A DNA stretch of 43,463 bases from Planctomycetaceae bacterium (GTDB taxonomy: Bacteria > Planctomycetota > Planctomycetia > Pirellulales > Pirellulaceae). The notes below the pieces were generated by a model. That model saw only the letters and a list, made by a program, of their open reading frames with translations. It was not told the DNA's origin and did not search any database. The translations under genes were made by a program, and so were the position numbers. Positions 25,027-34,267 of the stretch are shown here, one piece after another; positions within the stretch are counted from its first letter, which is position 1; each line of letters begins with the position of its first letter. Location of the stretch: positions 1 to 43,463 of the forward strand of contig PBSM01000076.1 in assembly GCA_002726245.1 (NCBI GenBank), written 5' to 3'.

Positions 25027-25080
25027 GTAGGTCCGCTTCACATCGGTCGCTTCATGTAGGTCCGCCTCGCCGAGGCGGAC
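25027..25080. repeat. GTAGGTCCGC tandem/inverted repeat remnant
   Basis: GTAGGTCCGC occurs at 25027-25036 and again at 25056-25065. The second is part of a perfect palindrome, 25060-25080 (10-base arms, one-base loop). It starts two bases after the oxidoreductase stop codon. The GTAGGTC end is shared with elements at 10921, 32858 and 40021, but the matching GACCTAC end is missing here, so it looks truncated. Confidence 0.75.
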
Positions 25081-25135
25081 ATCGCGCGTACTCTTCTAGG
25101 CATTGGCATCTTCTCGCCAGGTGAACCCCGCGCAC

Positions 25136-25381
25136 GCGTTTTGAAGTTGCGCATTTCTAGTCCCGTAGGGACGAAAGACAGTAGCCGGGGGTGTAAAACC
25201 TCGGAATTCGGACCACAACAAATTCCAAAGCCCCAGCGGGGCGACACAGAGACCAACAGCACTACCTGTGTCGCTCCGCCGGAGCTTAGTTGTCACGTAC
25301 GCCTACGATTCCTGGGGCTTACGCCCCAGGCTATTGTCTACCGCCGCTACGCGGCTTAAGAGATGCGCAACTTCAAAACGC
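25136..25381. mobile_element. 246-bp MITE-like element with 19-bp perfect terminal inverted repeats
   Basis: GCGTTTTGAAGTTGCGCAT at 25136-25154 is the exact reverse complement of 25363-25381. Inside are at least four perfect small palindromes: 25160-25172, 25230-25242, GCGACACAG/CTGTGTCGC at 25241-25249 and 25266-25274, and 25311-25330. It holds no plausible gene (the reading frames inside are only the palindromes read through). Parts of the wording recur at 12164-12266. It lies between genes and next to another repeat at 25400. Confidence 0.85.
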
Positions 25382-25399
25382 ACAGTTCCCGCTCTCCTA

Positions 25400-25492
25400 A
25401 GGAACGGTCACGAAATAACTTCCCCATTTGCGCGAATCCATTGGTAGCGGTGCGGCGCAACGAAATGGGGAAATTATATCGTGACCGTTCCT
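25400..25492. repeat. Inverted repeat with 14-bp perfect arms
   Basis: AGGAACGGTCACGA (25400-25413) pairs exactly with 25479-25492, and the next 17 bases (AATAACTTCCCCATTT side) also pair with about two mismatches, giving arms of about 30 bases. It is separated from the preceding MITE-like element by 18 bases. No coding content. Confidence 0.8.
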
Positions 25493-25636
25493 AACCTCTC
25501 CCAGAGAGAGAAGAACGAGATCCCTACACGCCGCCGCTCGCCATACTGTCCATCGCCTCTTTCAAACGCTACGATAAACGCGACTTGAAGTGATCGTTGT
25601 GTCCGAAGGATCGCGTTTCCAAATGATCGGGAGAGT

Positions 25637-26485
25637 ATGGCGATGGAAAAGTGGCCGATTGGTGTCTTCACCAGTGTTGATGCGGGACTGGGAGTGAAAC
25701 TCGAAGTCGCTCACGAGTTGGGCGTTCCGACGATTCAACTGCACGCGCCTGCCAAGGAGACTCGCACACAAGAGAACGCCGATGCGTTCCTGGCCAAAAT
25801 CGGCGAGCTCGGCATTCAGCTAACGGCGGTCTTTGGCGGCTTCGAAGGCGAGAGTTACGCTGATATTCCAACCGTCTCGAAGACGGTTGGCTTAGTCCCG
25901 CCGGAGACCCGTGCTGCACGAACGCAAGAGATGAAGAAAATCGCCGACTTCGCGAAGATGCTCAAGTGCGATGTCGTTGCCTTACACATCGGTTTCGTGC
26001 CACACGATACGAGCGATCCCTTGTACAACGAAGTCCTCGACGTAACTCGCGACGTCTGCGACCACTGCAAAGCCAACGGCCAGAATCTGCACCTTGAAAC
26101 GGGACAGGAGGCGGCTGAGGGGCTTTTGCAATTCATCAGTGACGTTGGTCGAGACAATCTGTTCATCAACTTCGATCCAGCCAATATGATTCTCTACGGA
26201 ACGGGTGAGCCAATCGATGCGCTGAAGAAAGTTGGCAAGTACGTTCGCAGCATTCACTGCAAGGATGGAACGTGGGCCGAAAGCCCCGGCAAGGAATGGG
26301 GAGCCGAAGTGCCACTTGGCGAAGGTGATGTCGGTATGGAGAACTATCTCCGAACACTCGACGAACTCGGCTACACCGGCCCGCTGACGATCGAACGCGA
26401 AATCGCGGCGGAGCCAGAACGCCAGAAGGCCGAGATCGGACACGCGATCAACTTGCTAAGTGAGCTGAAGCAGAAGATCGGTTAA
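25637..26485 (+). CDS. Sugar phosphate isomerase/epimerase (xylose isomerase-like TIM barrel)
   Basis: The 282-residue protein has the expected order of metal-ligand strands: E154 (HLETGQ), D180 (INFDPANM), H207 (IHCKD) and E253 (IERE), a pattern known from tagatose/psicose epimerases, IolE- and IolI-like proteins. No signal peptide, so it acts in the cytoplasm. Neighbouring secreted oxidoreductases and a glycosidase-like protein fit a carbohydrate breakdown role, but the specific sugar is unknown. The alternative start at the second Met is also reasonable. The upstream 140 bases hold repeats and no gene. Confidence 0.9.
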   Translation: MAMEKWPIGVFTSVDAGLGVKLEVAHELGVPTIQLHAPAKETRTQENADAFLAKIGELGIQLTAVFGGFEGESYADIPTVSKTVGLVPPETRAARTQEMKKIADFAKMLKCDVVALHIGFVPHDTSDPLYNEVLDVTRDVCDHCKANGQNLHLETGQEAAEGLLQFISDVGRDNLFINFDPANMILYGTGEPIDALKKVGKYVRSIHCKDGTWAESPGKEWGAEVPLGEGDVGMENYLRTLDELGYTGPLTIEREIAAEPERQKAEIGHAINLLSELKQKIG

Positions 26486-26504
26486 CCCCCTGGTTCATCA
26501 CGAG

Positions 26505-28211
26505 GTGCTCGCCTTGTTCCGCCTGCTGCTACCTCTGGCGATGATTGTGTCGATAGTCGGCGCTTCTCAGGCGGAGCAGCCGCAGCCTCGCGTGGTCTTC
26601 AACGACGACGCCCAGATGCTTTCTGAGGCACCGCAAGAGAAGACGTCTGAATTCGTTAAGGCGTGGCTGGACAAGGAAGTTGAGGCGGTGCCGTTCACGA
26701 CGTATGTCTTCCTCGCGACGACGCCCGATATCTGTACATTCGATTCGAAGGCGGGCGAGACTTACGGGGATCGTTTCGGCCCGGACTATGCGAAAGGGTG
26801 GGCAGCGGGTATTCGCGGCCTGCGGGCAGAAGGGACCGACGCGCTAAAGGTCGTGACCGACCACATGCATGCCAAAGGCAAGGAAGTGCTGGCGGCGGTT
26901 CGGATGAGCGACACACATCATCGCACCATCGAGCGCACAAATCCGCTCTGTCCTCAGTTTGCCATTGATCATCCGCAGTTCGTCATCAAACAGCCTGACG
27001 GCCGTACGAACGAAACGGCTTTGGATTACTCGTATGCGGAAGTACGGGAGCATCGCCTTGGCATTATGACGGAGATTGCTGAGGAGCACGATGTTGATGG
27101 GCTGGAACTGAACTTCGTCCGTTGGGCGAAACATTTTCCGAGAGACAAAGGTCGCGAGAAGGCGGCCATCATGACCGAGTATGTTGGTCAGATTCGGGAG
27201 AGGCTCGATGCCGCGGCGAAAACGAGAGGCCGAGAGCGGCTGACACTTGGCATTCGAGTCCCCGAGTCGGTTGCCGCCTGCTGGCTGGCCGGTGTCGATG
27301 TCGAAACGTGGGTGAAGCGTGGCTGGATCGACTACGTCGTTATCTCGACTTGGAACAACACCGATCCGCAGCTTCGGATCGGTGAGTTCTCGCGTCTTAC
27401 GAAGCCGGCTGGCGTGGACACGATCGTCGTGATGGGGAACATGATCGGAACGATTTACAGCGGGCCACCAGAGATTCTCGATCGGCCGATCGCTATGTCG
27501 GCCAAACACGCTCCGAACAGCTACCAGGGCATGTTGATTACCGAATCGGAAGCTCGTGGAGCCGCCGCAAACTATTACACGTGGGGAGCGGATAGCATTT
27601 CGTTTTGGAATGTCGGCATCCACTTCGGCAACGAAGCGACCGCCGCACCGGAGCAACAGGCTCGCATCGCGTGGTGGACCCAGGCTGTCAAATCGAAGGA
27701 GAGCGCCTTCGCCGGCCCGCGGACCTACCGTTACTTACCGATGGGCAAGGGAATGTCCAGTCGCGCGCCACCGATCCGCAACTACCCGTGGTACAACGAA
27801 GGACGGAGTCCACTGGGCCACGTCAGCAGTCCAGTTCTGGCATTCACCAAAGAGCACGTAGGCAAGCGGCTGGTCTTCCCCTTCCGAATGGCCGACGGCC
27901 GCAACGGAGAAGAGCTATCGGGGCAGCTTACGTTCTGGTGCTACCAGCTCGGCGACGCGAACAAGCTTTCCATCGACGTTAACGGACAACTCGTTGGTCC
28001 GAGCAAGGTCAACCGCTTCCCGGCTGGCAAGCGCCGCGGTGGCCTGCCAGGACAACGATTCGAAATATCTCTGGCCGATTGTCCATCGTTTCGTGGCGAC
28101 AATGAACTGGGTCTGACGTTGAACACGGCGGTGGCTGACGAGCGACCACCTTTCATGGAAGAACTGGAGATCATCGTCAATGAAGTAGGCAAGCGTAAGC
28201 TTCGTCAGTAA
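26505..28211 (+). CDS. Secreted glycoside hydrolase-like TIM-barrel protein
   Basis: From GTG 26505 the 568-residue protein has a signal peptide (LFRLLLPLAMIVSIVGASQA), then a barrel domain with DHMHAKGKEVLAAVRMSDTHH, VDGLELNFVRWAKHFP (the Glu-rich strand typical of retaining hydrolase-like barrels), YVVISTWNNTDPQ and AANYYTWGADSISFWNVG. The last 140 residues form a beta-rich domain (LTFWCYQLGDANKLSIDVNGQ). It resembles uncharacterised planctomycete glycosyl hydrolase-like proteins of the GHL10-like kind; I cannot name a GH family. It follows the isomerase by 19 bases, so the two may be an operon for one sugar. Confidence 0.65.
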   Translation: MLALFRLLLPLAMIVSIVGASQAEQPQPRVVFNDDAQMLSEAPQEKTSEFVKAWLDKEVEAVPFTTYVFLATTPDICTFDSKAGETYGDRFGPDYAKGWAAGIRGLRAEGTDALKVVTDHMHAKGKEVLAAVRMSDTHHRTIERTNPLCPQFAIDHPQFVIKQPDGRTNETALDYSYAEVREHRLGIMTEIAEEHDVDGLELNFVRWAKHFPRDKGREKAAIMTEYVGQIRERLDAAAKTRGRERLTLGIRVPESVAACWLAGVDVETWVKRGWIDYVVISTWNNTDPQLRIGEFSRLTKPAGVDTIVVMGNMIGTIYSGPPEILDRPIAMSAKHAPNSYQGMLITESEARGAAANYYTWGADSISFWNVGIHFGNEATAAPEQQARIAWWTQAVKSKESAFAGPRTYRYLPMGKGMSSRAPPIRNYPWYNEGRSPLGHVSSPVLAFTKEHVGKRLVFPFRMADGRNGEELSGQLTFWCYQLGDANKLSIDVNGQLVGPSKVNRFPAGKRRGGLPGQRFEISLADCPSFRGDNELGLTLNTAVADERPPFMEELEIIVNEVGKRKLRQ

Positions 28212-28218
28212 AAGAAGT

Positions 28219-28587
28219 CTACTGCTCTTGCCTCGAACGTGGTCCCGATCTCTTTCGCTTTTTTGGGTCGGGCAGGGGCTTGAACAGCCAGCCTACGAAT
28301 TGCAACACGGCGATTGCACCTAGCCCAGGCAAGACGTAGATCAACGCTCGCGGCCGCACGATGACAATGAGCGTGCCGAAGCCGATACAAGCAAGCAGCC
28401 AGGGAGGGAAACGCTGTGCTAACTCAATGGCTTGTGGGAAGGCCAACCAGATCGCGACGAGCGTGAAGCCAACTCGCATGCAAATCGCTGCCACCCACCT
28501 GCTGTCGTCGTCGTGAGCAACCCACAGCAGGCAAATCCAACCGATTAGGAAGCAGATCCCGAATATGCCGAGCAGATGCCGTCTCAT
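28219..28587 (-). CDS. Small integral membrane protein
   Basis: The 122-residue protein has about four hydrophobic segments (LLGIFGICFLIGWICLLWVA, WVAAICMRVGFTLVAIWLAF, WLLACIGFGTLIVIV, ALIYVLPGLGAIAVLQFVGWLF) and a strongly basic, Pro/Lys/Arg-rich tail (PDPKKRKRSGPRSRQEQ). I do not recognise a family. The basic tail fits a cytoplasmic C-terminus. It converges with the glycosidase-like gene, leaving seven bases between the stops. Composition and placement suggest a real gene, with unknown function. Confidence 0.6.
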   Translation of the reverse strand: MRRHLLGIFGICFLIGWICLLWVAHDDDSRWVAAICMRVGFTLVAIWLAFPQAIELAQRFPPWLLACIGFGTLIVIVRPRALIYVLPGLGAIAVLQFVGWLFKPLPDPKKRKRSGPRSRQEQ

Positions 28588-28792
28588 GGCGAGTTGGTTC
28601 TCAGTAGGTTCTAAGCCGTTCTTACTGCGGTAGTTACATTCTACCTGCTACCGCCTGCCGGGGGCATGCCGGTCGATAACGCGACAGAACTCTGGCTTAC
28701 AAACGGCAACATATCTATAATCGCTGATCTAACTACGGAAGCGATGACGAAAGCAGTTTTAATCAAAAAAACAATGATCGAGGTCAACGGGA
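28588..28792. other. Divergent intergenic region with a candidate -10 box and a small hairpin
   Basis: TATAAT at 28716-28721 is a candidate -10 box 72 bases before the DUF1501 ATG. GCGGTAG/CTACCGC around 28626-28654 forms a 7-base stem with a 14-base loop. A GAGG about 10 bases before 28793 is a modest ribosome site. No gene is seen here. Confidence 0.35.
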
Positions 28793-30133
28793 ATGAGTTT
28801 CTCGACGAACTGTGAAGGATTCACGAGACGGAATTGCCTGCGTCTTGGTCTGGGCACGATGATTGGCGGTGGTCTAGTCGATGCATTGCGGTTACGTGGA
28901 CAAGCAGCTCCATCGTCCGGTCGCGATGGACCCGCGAAAGCATGTATCTTGATCTGGATGGATGGCGGCCCGACGCACTTCGAGACCTTCGATCCCAAAC
29001 CTGACGCTCCCGCCGAGATCCGAGGCGAGTTCGGACCAATCGCTACCAAAGTTCCAGGCGTTCATTACTCGGAACACATGACGCGGCTCGCGTCGAACCT
29101 CGACAAGTACGCCATGATCCGTTCGATTCGCCATGACCAAGGCAATCACGGCGCGGGCAATCATTACATGACGACCGGTGCACCACCACGCATTCCCGTT
29201 GGCTGCGGCGCGTTCGTCAGCTTCCACCCCAGTATGGGAAGTGTCGCCGCGCACGAACTCGGTGGTCGCAATTCGATTCCACCGTACTTCTCGATGCCGC
29301 GAATGTCGCGTTCAGGCGGGCCAAACTTCCTGGGTGCGAAGTATGCTCCGTTTGTGGTCGCCGATGATCCGAACAACGCGAACTTCCGCGTTCGCGATGT
29401 CGCCATGCCCAAGGACCTACTCGGAGACCGCTTCAACAAGCGAACCGATCTGCGCGGGCTCGTTGACAAAATGAAACGGATCAACGACGATGCGGCCGGC
29501 GATCCGGTCGTGGCGTTGGACGAGTACTATCGTCAGGGATATGACCTCGTGATGTCGAAGGATGCTCAGTCGGCGTTTGACATCAGCCAGGAAGATGAGA
29601 AAACTCGCGAGCGGTACGGTCGGAACCAGTTCGGCCAGCGCTGTCTGTTGGCACGGCGGCTCGTCGAAGGTGGTGTGCCGTTTGTCACGGTTTACGACGG
29701 CGGCTGGGATAGCCATTCTAACATCTTTAATGGCATGCGGTCGCGGCTTCCGAACTGGGACGCTTCCGTCGCGGCGCTGATCGAAGACCTGGACGAGCGT
29801 GGCATGCTTGATTCGACGTTGGTGCTGGCTCTTGGCGAATTCGGACGCACGCCAAAACTCTCCACTCTGTCTGGCCAGACCACACCAGGCCGAGACCATT
29901 GGGCCAACGCGATGTCCGTCCTGATGGCCGGCGGCAAGACGCCGGGTGGAACTGTGATCGGCGCGACCGACCGCAAAGGGCATTCCGCGATGGAACGAGT
30001 CCTCTCGCCGGAGAACTTCGTTGCGACTGTCTATACCAAGCTCGGCATCGATCCCCGCAAGATCCTCTACACGCCGCAGGGCCGCCCGAATCCTTTGGTC
30101 AGCGACCCGACGCCGATTCAGGAGTTGGTTTAA
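28793..30133 (+). CDS. DUF1501 family protein
   Basis: The 446-residue protein has an RR-containing leader (TRRNCLRLGLGTMIGGGLVD) and then the alkaline-phosphatase/sulfatase-like fold of DUF1501: ACILIWMDGGPTHFETFDPKP, DQGNHGAGNHYMTTG, QFGQRCLLARRLVEGGVPFVTVYDGGWDSH, ALGEFGRTPKL, PGRDHWANAMSVLMAGG. The Asp, His and Glu residues in these motifs are the likely metal ligands. No catalytic activity has been shown for the family. It is usually paired with a DUF1553 protein; here the neighbours are a small membrane gene and an FAD oxidoreductase, so it is an unpaired copy. Confidence 0.92.
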   Translation: MSFSTNCEGFTRRNCLRLGLGTMIGGGLVDALRLRGQAAPSSGRDGPAKACILIWMDGGPTHFETFDPKPDAPAEIRGEFGPIATKVPGVHYSEHMTRLASNLDKYAMIRSIRHDQGNHGAGNHYMTTGAPPRIPVGCGAFVSFHPSMGSVAAHELGGRNSIPPYFSMPRMSRSGGPNFLGAKYAPFVVADDPNNANFRVRDVAMPKDLLGDRFNKRTDLRGLVDKMKRINDDAAGDPVVALDEYYRQGYDLVMSKDAQSAFDISQEDEKTRERYGRNQFGQRCLLARRLVEGGVPFVTVYDGGWDSHSNIFNGMRSRLPNWDASVAALIEDLDERGMLDSTLVLALGEFGRTPKLSTLSGQTTPGRDHWANAMSVLMAGGKTPGGTVIGATDRKGHSAMERVLSPENFVATVYTKLGIDPRKILYTPQGRPNPLVSDPTPIQELV

Positions 30134-30298
30134 CACCAAACTGAATTCCAGCCAGCGCTGCGTCTAGCCAAAGTCTGCGGTCGTGTCTGTACTGCGTACT
30201 CGGTACTGAGTACTCTGATGCCAAAGGCCCGCTCAACCGTCAACGGCCAATTGGACTACGCCGCTCCGTACGCTCACAACCTTGCTGGGACTCAGACT

Positions 30299-32848
30299 AT
30301 GTCCACACTCCGCACTACGATACTGGTCTGCCTGCACGTCGTTATCGCACGCGGCGTCTTCGCCTCTCCGCCGCCCCTGGCTACCGACCTGCTGATCGTC
30401 GGCGGCACGGAGTCGGGATGCGCCGCTGCGGCTCAAGCGGCAAGGATGGGTGTAAAGTCGATCACGATTGTTAACGACATCGAGTGGCTGGGCGGTCAAT
30501 TCTCGGCAGAGGCATTAGTTGCCATCGACGAGAACCGCGGTCCGGCAGGCTACGACCACACCGTTCCGTTTCCGCGTGCGGGATTGTTCAAAGAAGTCAT
30601 TGACGGCATCGAAGCAATCAATCTGGAAAAGTATGGCGTCGCACGCCCCGGCAATACGCGGGTCATCACGACCTGCCGTCCTGCCGACGCGGAAAGAGTT
30701 TTCCGTCAGTTGCTGCAGCCATACATCGACTCCGGCCAAGTCAGAATCATCTCGAATCACTATCCTGTCCAGGCCGGCGTTGATGGCGACACGCTCACGG
30801 CGCTGAGGTTCCGCTCAACCGACCCCGAAAGAGGCGACCTCACGATCTCAGCGGCCCTAACAATCGATGCCACGGACTGGGGCGACGTCATCAAGCTCGC
30901 AGGGGCAGACTACGAGTTCGGCCCCGACTTGAAAGAGACCTACAGTGAACTGCTCGCTCCCAATTCGCGCGATGACTACCCACTGACCGATATGAACCCG
31001 ATCACATATTGCATGGTGATCGTCGAGTCGGACGATTACACGCCGATTCCGCAACCGCTTCGCTATGATCGGCGCAACTACGACGGACATCCCTACCCCA
31101 AGGACCCTTTGTGGCTATATGAAAGCCGTCGCGTCGTCGATCACTACGGCTTCAAACAGATCGATCATCCCGATATTTTGCTGCTATGCTTCCCAACGTT
31201 TGACTATCCGTTGGATGTGCTCACGAAGCCGGTTGTCGATGCCTTAGAGCAGACCCAGCCGGGTGCGTCAAAACTAAACATCGTCCAGATGACGCGCGAG
31301 CAACGTCAGATTGTTTTCGAAGATGCCAAGCAACATTCGCTAGGCTTCCTCTACTATCTGCAAACGATTGTGCATGAAAGAATGCCAGACAAGACGCACA
31401 GCTTTCGAAGGTTTAACCTCAGCAACGAATTCGGGACGCCTGACAACTTGCCGTTCAAGCCGTACGTGCGCGAATCGCTGCGTCTGAAAGCCGCGTACAT
31501 GATGCGACAGCAAGACACGACTGGATACGGCGGCCATGCGAAGAACTATGCGAGCGCGATGTACGACGATGGAATTGCTTGCTGGCAATTCGAATACGAT
31601 TTCCATCCGACGAAACGAGAGTTCCTGGACGAAAAACTCGGCAGCGCCGGACCGTGGCAAGGAACTTTCCGCAAGAACCGCACGTGGGGGCCGCCATATA
31701 GTGGCAAGAGCCTCTTCCCACTGAGAAGCCTTGTGCCTGCCAAGATCGATGGGTTGCTCGGCGCTCAGAAGAATCTTGGCTACTCCAGTATTGTGAGTTC
31801 CGCTTTGCGGTTACACGACCAGAGTATCGCGGTTGGTCAAGCAGCGGGAGCAGTAGCGGCTGTGGCGATCGAAAGCAAAGAGATGCCGCGCGAGTTACCT
31901 TACGATCGGAACCTAATGTCGCAGATTCGCGAAGGTCTTTGTGCACGTCTCGACGGAGGCCAGCCCCACACTCTCTGGCCTTTCGCGGATCTTGAGCCTG
32001 ACCATCCCGCGTTTGAAGCGGCCAATTTGCTCGCGATTCGCGGAGGGCTTCCGCTGCGAGGAATCGATGTTCGATTTCACGCCGACCAGCCGGCGAGCGA
32101 GGCCTGGCGGTTTGATGTCGTTGAGAAGTCGCTGCAGACGAAAATGAGCGTCAATCCGCCATCGCCTCCCACGGGAGAGATGAATCGTGGCGACTTCGTA
32201 AGACAATGGTGGGCTTTGATCAAAGACTTTCCTGATGAGCCGCGGGAGCGAAAGACATTCGAAGACGCCGATGGTGATGGAATCAGTGACAGCGAAGACC
32301 CCTTGCTGTTCTCGCCGGAAGCATCGACTTGGGGAACCTTCACGCTCCCACCGGACGAAGATGGAAATCCCGGCGACGATCTACCCACTGGCGAAGATCT
32401 GACGCTCTTCAACTTCACCGAAACTGGTTCGCGCGATGTGGAAGGATTCACGAACGACCACGGTTTACCCTTCAGCGAAGAACGCGGCTTCGGCTGGGGC
32501 CGCGACATCAGCAAAAGCAATCGCCGTCGCGGACAGGTCGATGGCGAATGGCGCGACACATTCTTGTTCACTCGCTCGTATGACGTTTGGAGTTGCGTTG
32601 TATCGAACGGCAACTACGCCGTGACGATCTGTGTGGGCGATTCAGGCCATGAGCAGACCGGCCAGAACGTTTCCGTGGCGAAGAAGAGTCTGCTTCGCGC
32701 GGTAGACACACCGATCGCTCAATTCGCCGAGAAGACGATCAAAGTGACCGTCACCGACGGTCGGCTGGCCATCGAAATCGGGTTGCCAGGCAGCACGACA
32801 AACACTTGCCTGAACTGGTTGCGATACGTGCGATTGCCCGAGCGATAG
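30299..32848 (+). CDS. Secreted FAD-dependent oxidoreductase with a calcium-binding loop and C-terminal carbohydrate-binding-like domain
   Basis: From ATG 30299 (GGGA upstream; an ATG at 30218 lacks an export signal) the protein has 849 residues. After a signal peptide (CLHVVIARGVFAS) comes the dinucleotide-binding motif DLLIVGGTESGCAAAAQAARMG, then the FAD domain with IDATDWGDVIKLAGADYEFGPD and LGYSSIVSSALRLHDQSIAVGQAAGAVAAVA. A DADGDGISDSEDP loop near residue 665 is a calcium-binding motif. The last 150 residues (LTLFNFTETGSRDVEGFTN to GSTTNTCLNWLRYV) look like a galactose-binding-like beta domain. Similar planctomycete proteins are annotated xanthan-lyase or FAD-oxidoreductase-like without proof. 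Likely exported. Confidence 0.83.
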   Translation: MSTLRTTILVCLHVVIARGVFASPPPLATDLLIVGGTESGCAAAAQAARMGVKSITIVNDIEWLGGQFSAEALVAIDENRGPAGYDHTVPFPRAGLFKEVIDGIEAINLEKYGVARPGNTRVITTCRPADAERVFRQLLQPYIDSGQVRIISNHYPVQAGVDGDTLTALRFRSTDPERGDLTISAALTIDATDWGDVIKLAGADYEFGPDLKETYSELLAPNSRDDYPLTDMNPITYCMVIVESDDYTPIPQPLRYDRRNYDGHPYPKDPLWLYESRRVVDHYGFKQIDHPDILLLCFPTFDYPLDVLTKPVVDALEQTQPGASKLNIVQMTREQRQIVFEDAKQHSLGFLYYLQTIVHERMPDKTHSFRRFNLSNEFGTPDNLPFKPYVRESLRLKAAYMMRQQDTTGYGGHAKNYASAMYDDGIACWQFEYDFHPTKREFLDEKLGSAGPWQGTFRKNRTWGPPYSGKSLFPLRSLVPAKIDGLLGAQKNLGYSSIVSSALRLHDQSIAVGQAAGAVAAVAIESKEMPRELPYDRNLMSQIREGLCARLDGGQPHTLWPFADLEPDHPAFEAANLLAIRGGLPLRGIDVRFHADQPASEAWRFDVVEKSLQTKMSVNPPSPPTGEMNRGDFVRQWWALIKDFPDEPRERKTFEDADGDGISDSEDPLLFSPEASTWGTFTLPPDEDGNPGDDLPTGEDLTLFNFTETGSRDVEGFTNDHGLPFSEERGFGWGRDISKSNRRRGQVDGEWRDTFLFTRSYDVWSCVVSNGNYAVTICVGDSGHEQTGQNVSVAKKSLLRAVDTPIAQFAEKTIKVTVTDGRLAIEIGLPGSTTNTCLNWLRYVRLPER

Positions 32849-32857
32849 AGTCTGACA

Positions 32858-32942
32858 AAGTAGGTCACTTTCGCCGAAAGTGACTTCCACCCAACGAAAA
32901 CCGGCGGTTTTCCAAGTCACGCTCGGCGAGCGTGACCTACTT
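32858..32942. repeat. Triple-hairpin element with AAGTAGGTCAC ends
   Basis: Outer arms AAGTAGGTCAC and GTGACCTACTT are reverse complements (32858-32868 and 32932-32942). Within them are hairpins at GTCACTTTCG/CGAAAGTGAC, AAAACC/GGTTTT and GTCACGCTC/GAGCGTGAC. The element fills the gap between two convergent genes, where it could also serve as a bidirectional terminator. The GTAGGTCAC ends recur at 40021 and, in part, at 10921. Confidence 0.85.
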
Positions 32943-32946
32943 CCAA

Positions 32947-34248
32947 CTAACCGAAACACGCCATGACTGGCTTGCCGCGATCGGTGATGGGCACCGGCCG
33001 GACTCCATCGTAGAGTTCTTCCGACGGATCGATTCCCATCGCTGCGTAGATCGTGGCATGGAAGTCGGCAATGGAGATCGGTGTGTCGAGGATCTCCTTA
33101 CCGAGTTCGTCGGTTGTTCCAACCACTTGGCCAGTCTTTAGCCCGCCACCGGCGAGAACCATGCTGAACGCCTTGCTGTAGTGCCCGCGCCCGCCGCCAC
33201 CATCGAACTCAGGCGGCCTGCCGAACTCCGTCGCCACGACGATGAGTGTTTTATCGAGGCGATTGCGGCGTTCCAAGTCTTCGAGCAGCGCGGCCATCGC
33301 TTGATCGAGTTGCTCGATCAAGACGTGTTGCTGAAGTTGGCCCTGATTGTGCGTATCCCAGCCGGTGCCGTTGATGAAATTCAAATTGAAGGAGACTTCG
33401 ACGAACCGCACGCCTGCCTGAACGAGCCTCCTGGCAAGGAGGCATCGCTGACCAAACTCGCCGCCATAAGCTTCGCGTACCGAATCATCTTCGCTCTTGA
33501 TATCGAAGACGCTCATGAATTTCGGACCGGCCAGTTTCAAACCCTCGACGCTCGTCGCGGCGTAGTCCTCCAACTTCCGCTGGCCTGGGTTGCGTTCCAA
33601 GTAAGCCTTGCGAAGGCGTTCAAGCATCTCCTCGCGACGGTGTTGCCGCACTGGCGTTACATCAGCGGGCCGCTTCAGACCAGCGGGGCCAAGTTCCGTC
33701 TCGGTTAGATAGAGATAACCAGACTTAGCTCCAAGGAAGCCGGGTCCGCGGCTGGCGCTTGGATAGCCCATCAAAACGTACGCCGGAACTCCCTCGCCCC
33801 GAGCACCCAATTGATGCGAGGTGACGGACCCGATCGATGGATAGAGCGTCGTCCCCGTCGGCGGTCGGCCGACATGAACACGGTTAACGGCAGCTGCATG
33901 TTCATCGATCACATCGTGATGACAACTCCGCATGACGATCGTTCGATCGAGCAATTTCGCCATCTGTGGTAGGTGCTGACAAATCTCAACACCTTCGATG
34001 GCAGTCGGAATTGGATCGTAGTAAGAGCCAGCCTGTTTGGCCTTGGCGTCGCCTTTGCGTTTGGGATCCCACGTATCGATGTGGCAGGCGCCACCTCCAA
34101 GCCAGACGAATATGCAACTGTCGGCCGTCGGTGTCGGGAGCGTGGGCTTCGCATCCTCGTTGGCCTTAGCCACCGGCCATGCACCCGCTCCGGCGGCAAC
34201 CAAAGCGGCCTTTCCAGTCGTCTGCAGAAACTCTCGGCGATTCTTCAT
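32947..34248 (-). CDS. DUF1501 family protein
   Basis: From ATG 34248 the protein has 433 residues and a Tat-type leader (KNRREFLQTTGKAALVAAGAGAWPVA). A longer frame to 34317 would run into the upstream gene, so the later ATG is preferred. The DUF1501 core is present: CIFVWLGGGACHIDTWDPKRK, MRSCHHDVIDEHAAAVNRVHVG, GEFGQRCLLARRLVQAGVRFVEV, VVATEFGRPPEF, GGGGRGHYSKAFSMVLAGGG. The family function is unknown. It lies 19 bases downstream of the 1135-residue DUF1549/DUF1553 gene on the same strand, the classic planctomycete operon pairing, so the two probably act together outside the cytoplasm. Confidence 0.93.
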   Translation of the reverse strand: MKNRREFLQTTGKAALVAAGAGAWPVAKANEDAKPTLPTPTADSCIFVWLGGGACHIDTWDPKRKGDAKAKQAGSYYDPIPTAIEGVEICQHLPQMAKLLDRTIVMRSCHHDVIDEHAAAVNRVHVGRPPTGTTLYPSIGSVTSHQLGARGEGVPAYVLMGYPSASRGPGFLGAKSGYLYLTETELGPAGLKRPADVTPVRQHRREEMLERLRKAYLERNPGQRKLEDYAATSVEGLKLAGPKFMSVFDIKSEDDSVREAYGGEFGQRCLLARRLVQAGVRFVEVSFNLNFINGTGWDTHNQGQLQQHVLIEQLDQAMAALLEDLERRNRLDKTLIVVATEFGRPPEFDGGGGRGHYSKAFSMVLAGGGLKTGQVVGTTDELGKEILDTPISIADFHATIYAAMGIDPSEELYDGVRPVPITDRGKPVMACFG

Positions 34249-34267
34249 GATGGCAGTCGCATGATCG

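Noticed and set aside
25038..25359. Several 60-75 residue open frames on both strands
   Set aside because: They are readings of the palindromes of the repeat elements, with no ribosome site or protein-like composition.
30131..30150. CACCAAACTGAATT after the DUF1501 stop, similar to the terminal repeat at 39873
   Set aside because: Only about 12 bases agree and no partner repeat is found nearby, so it may be chance.
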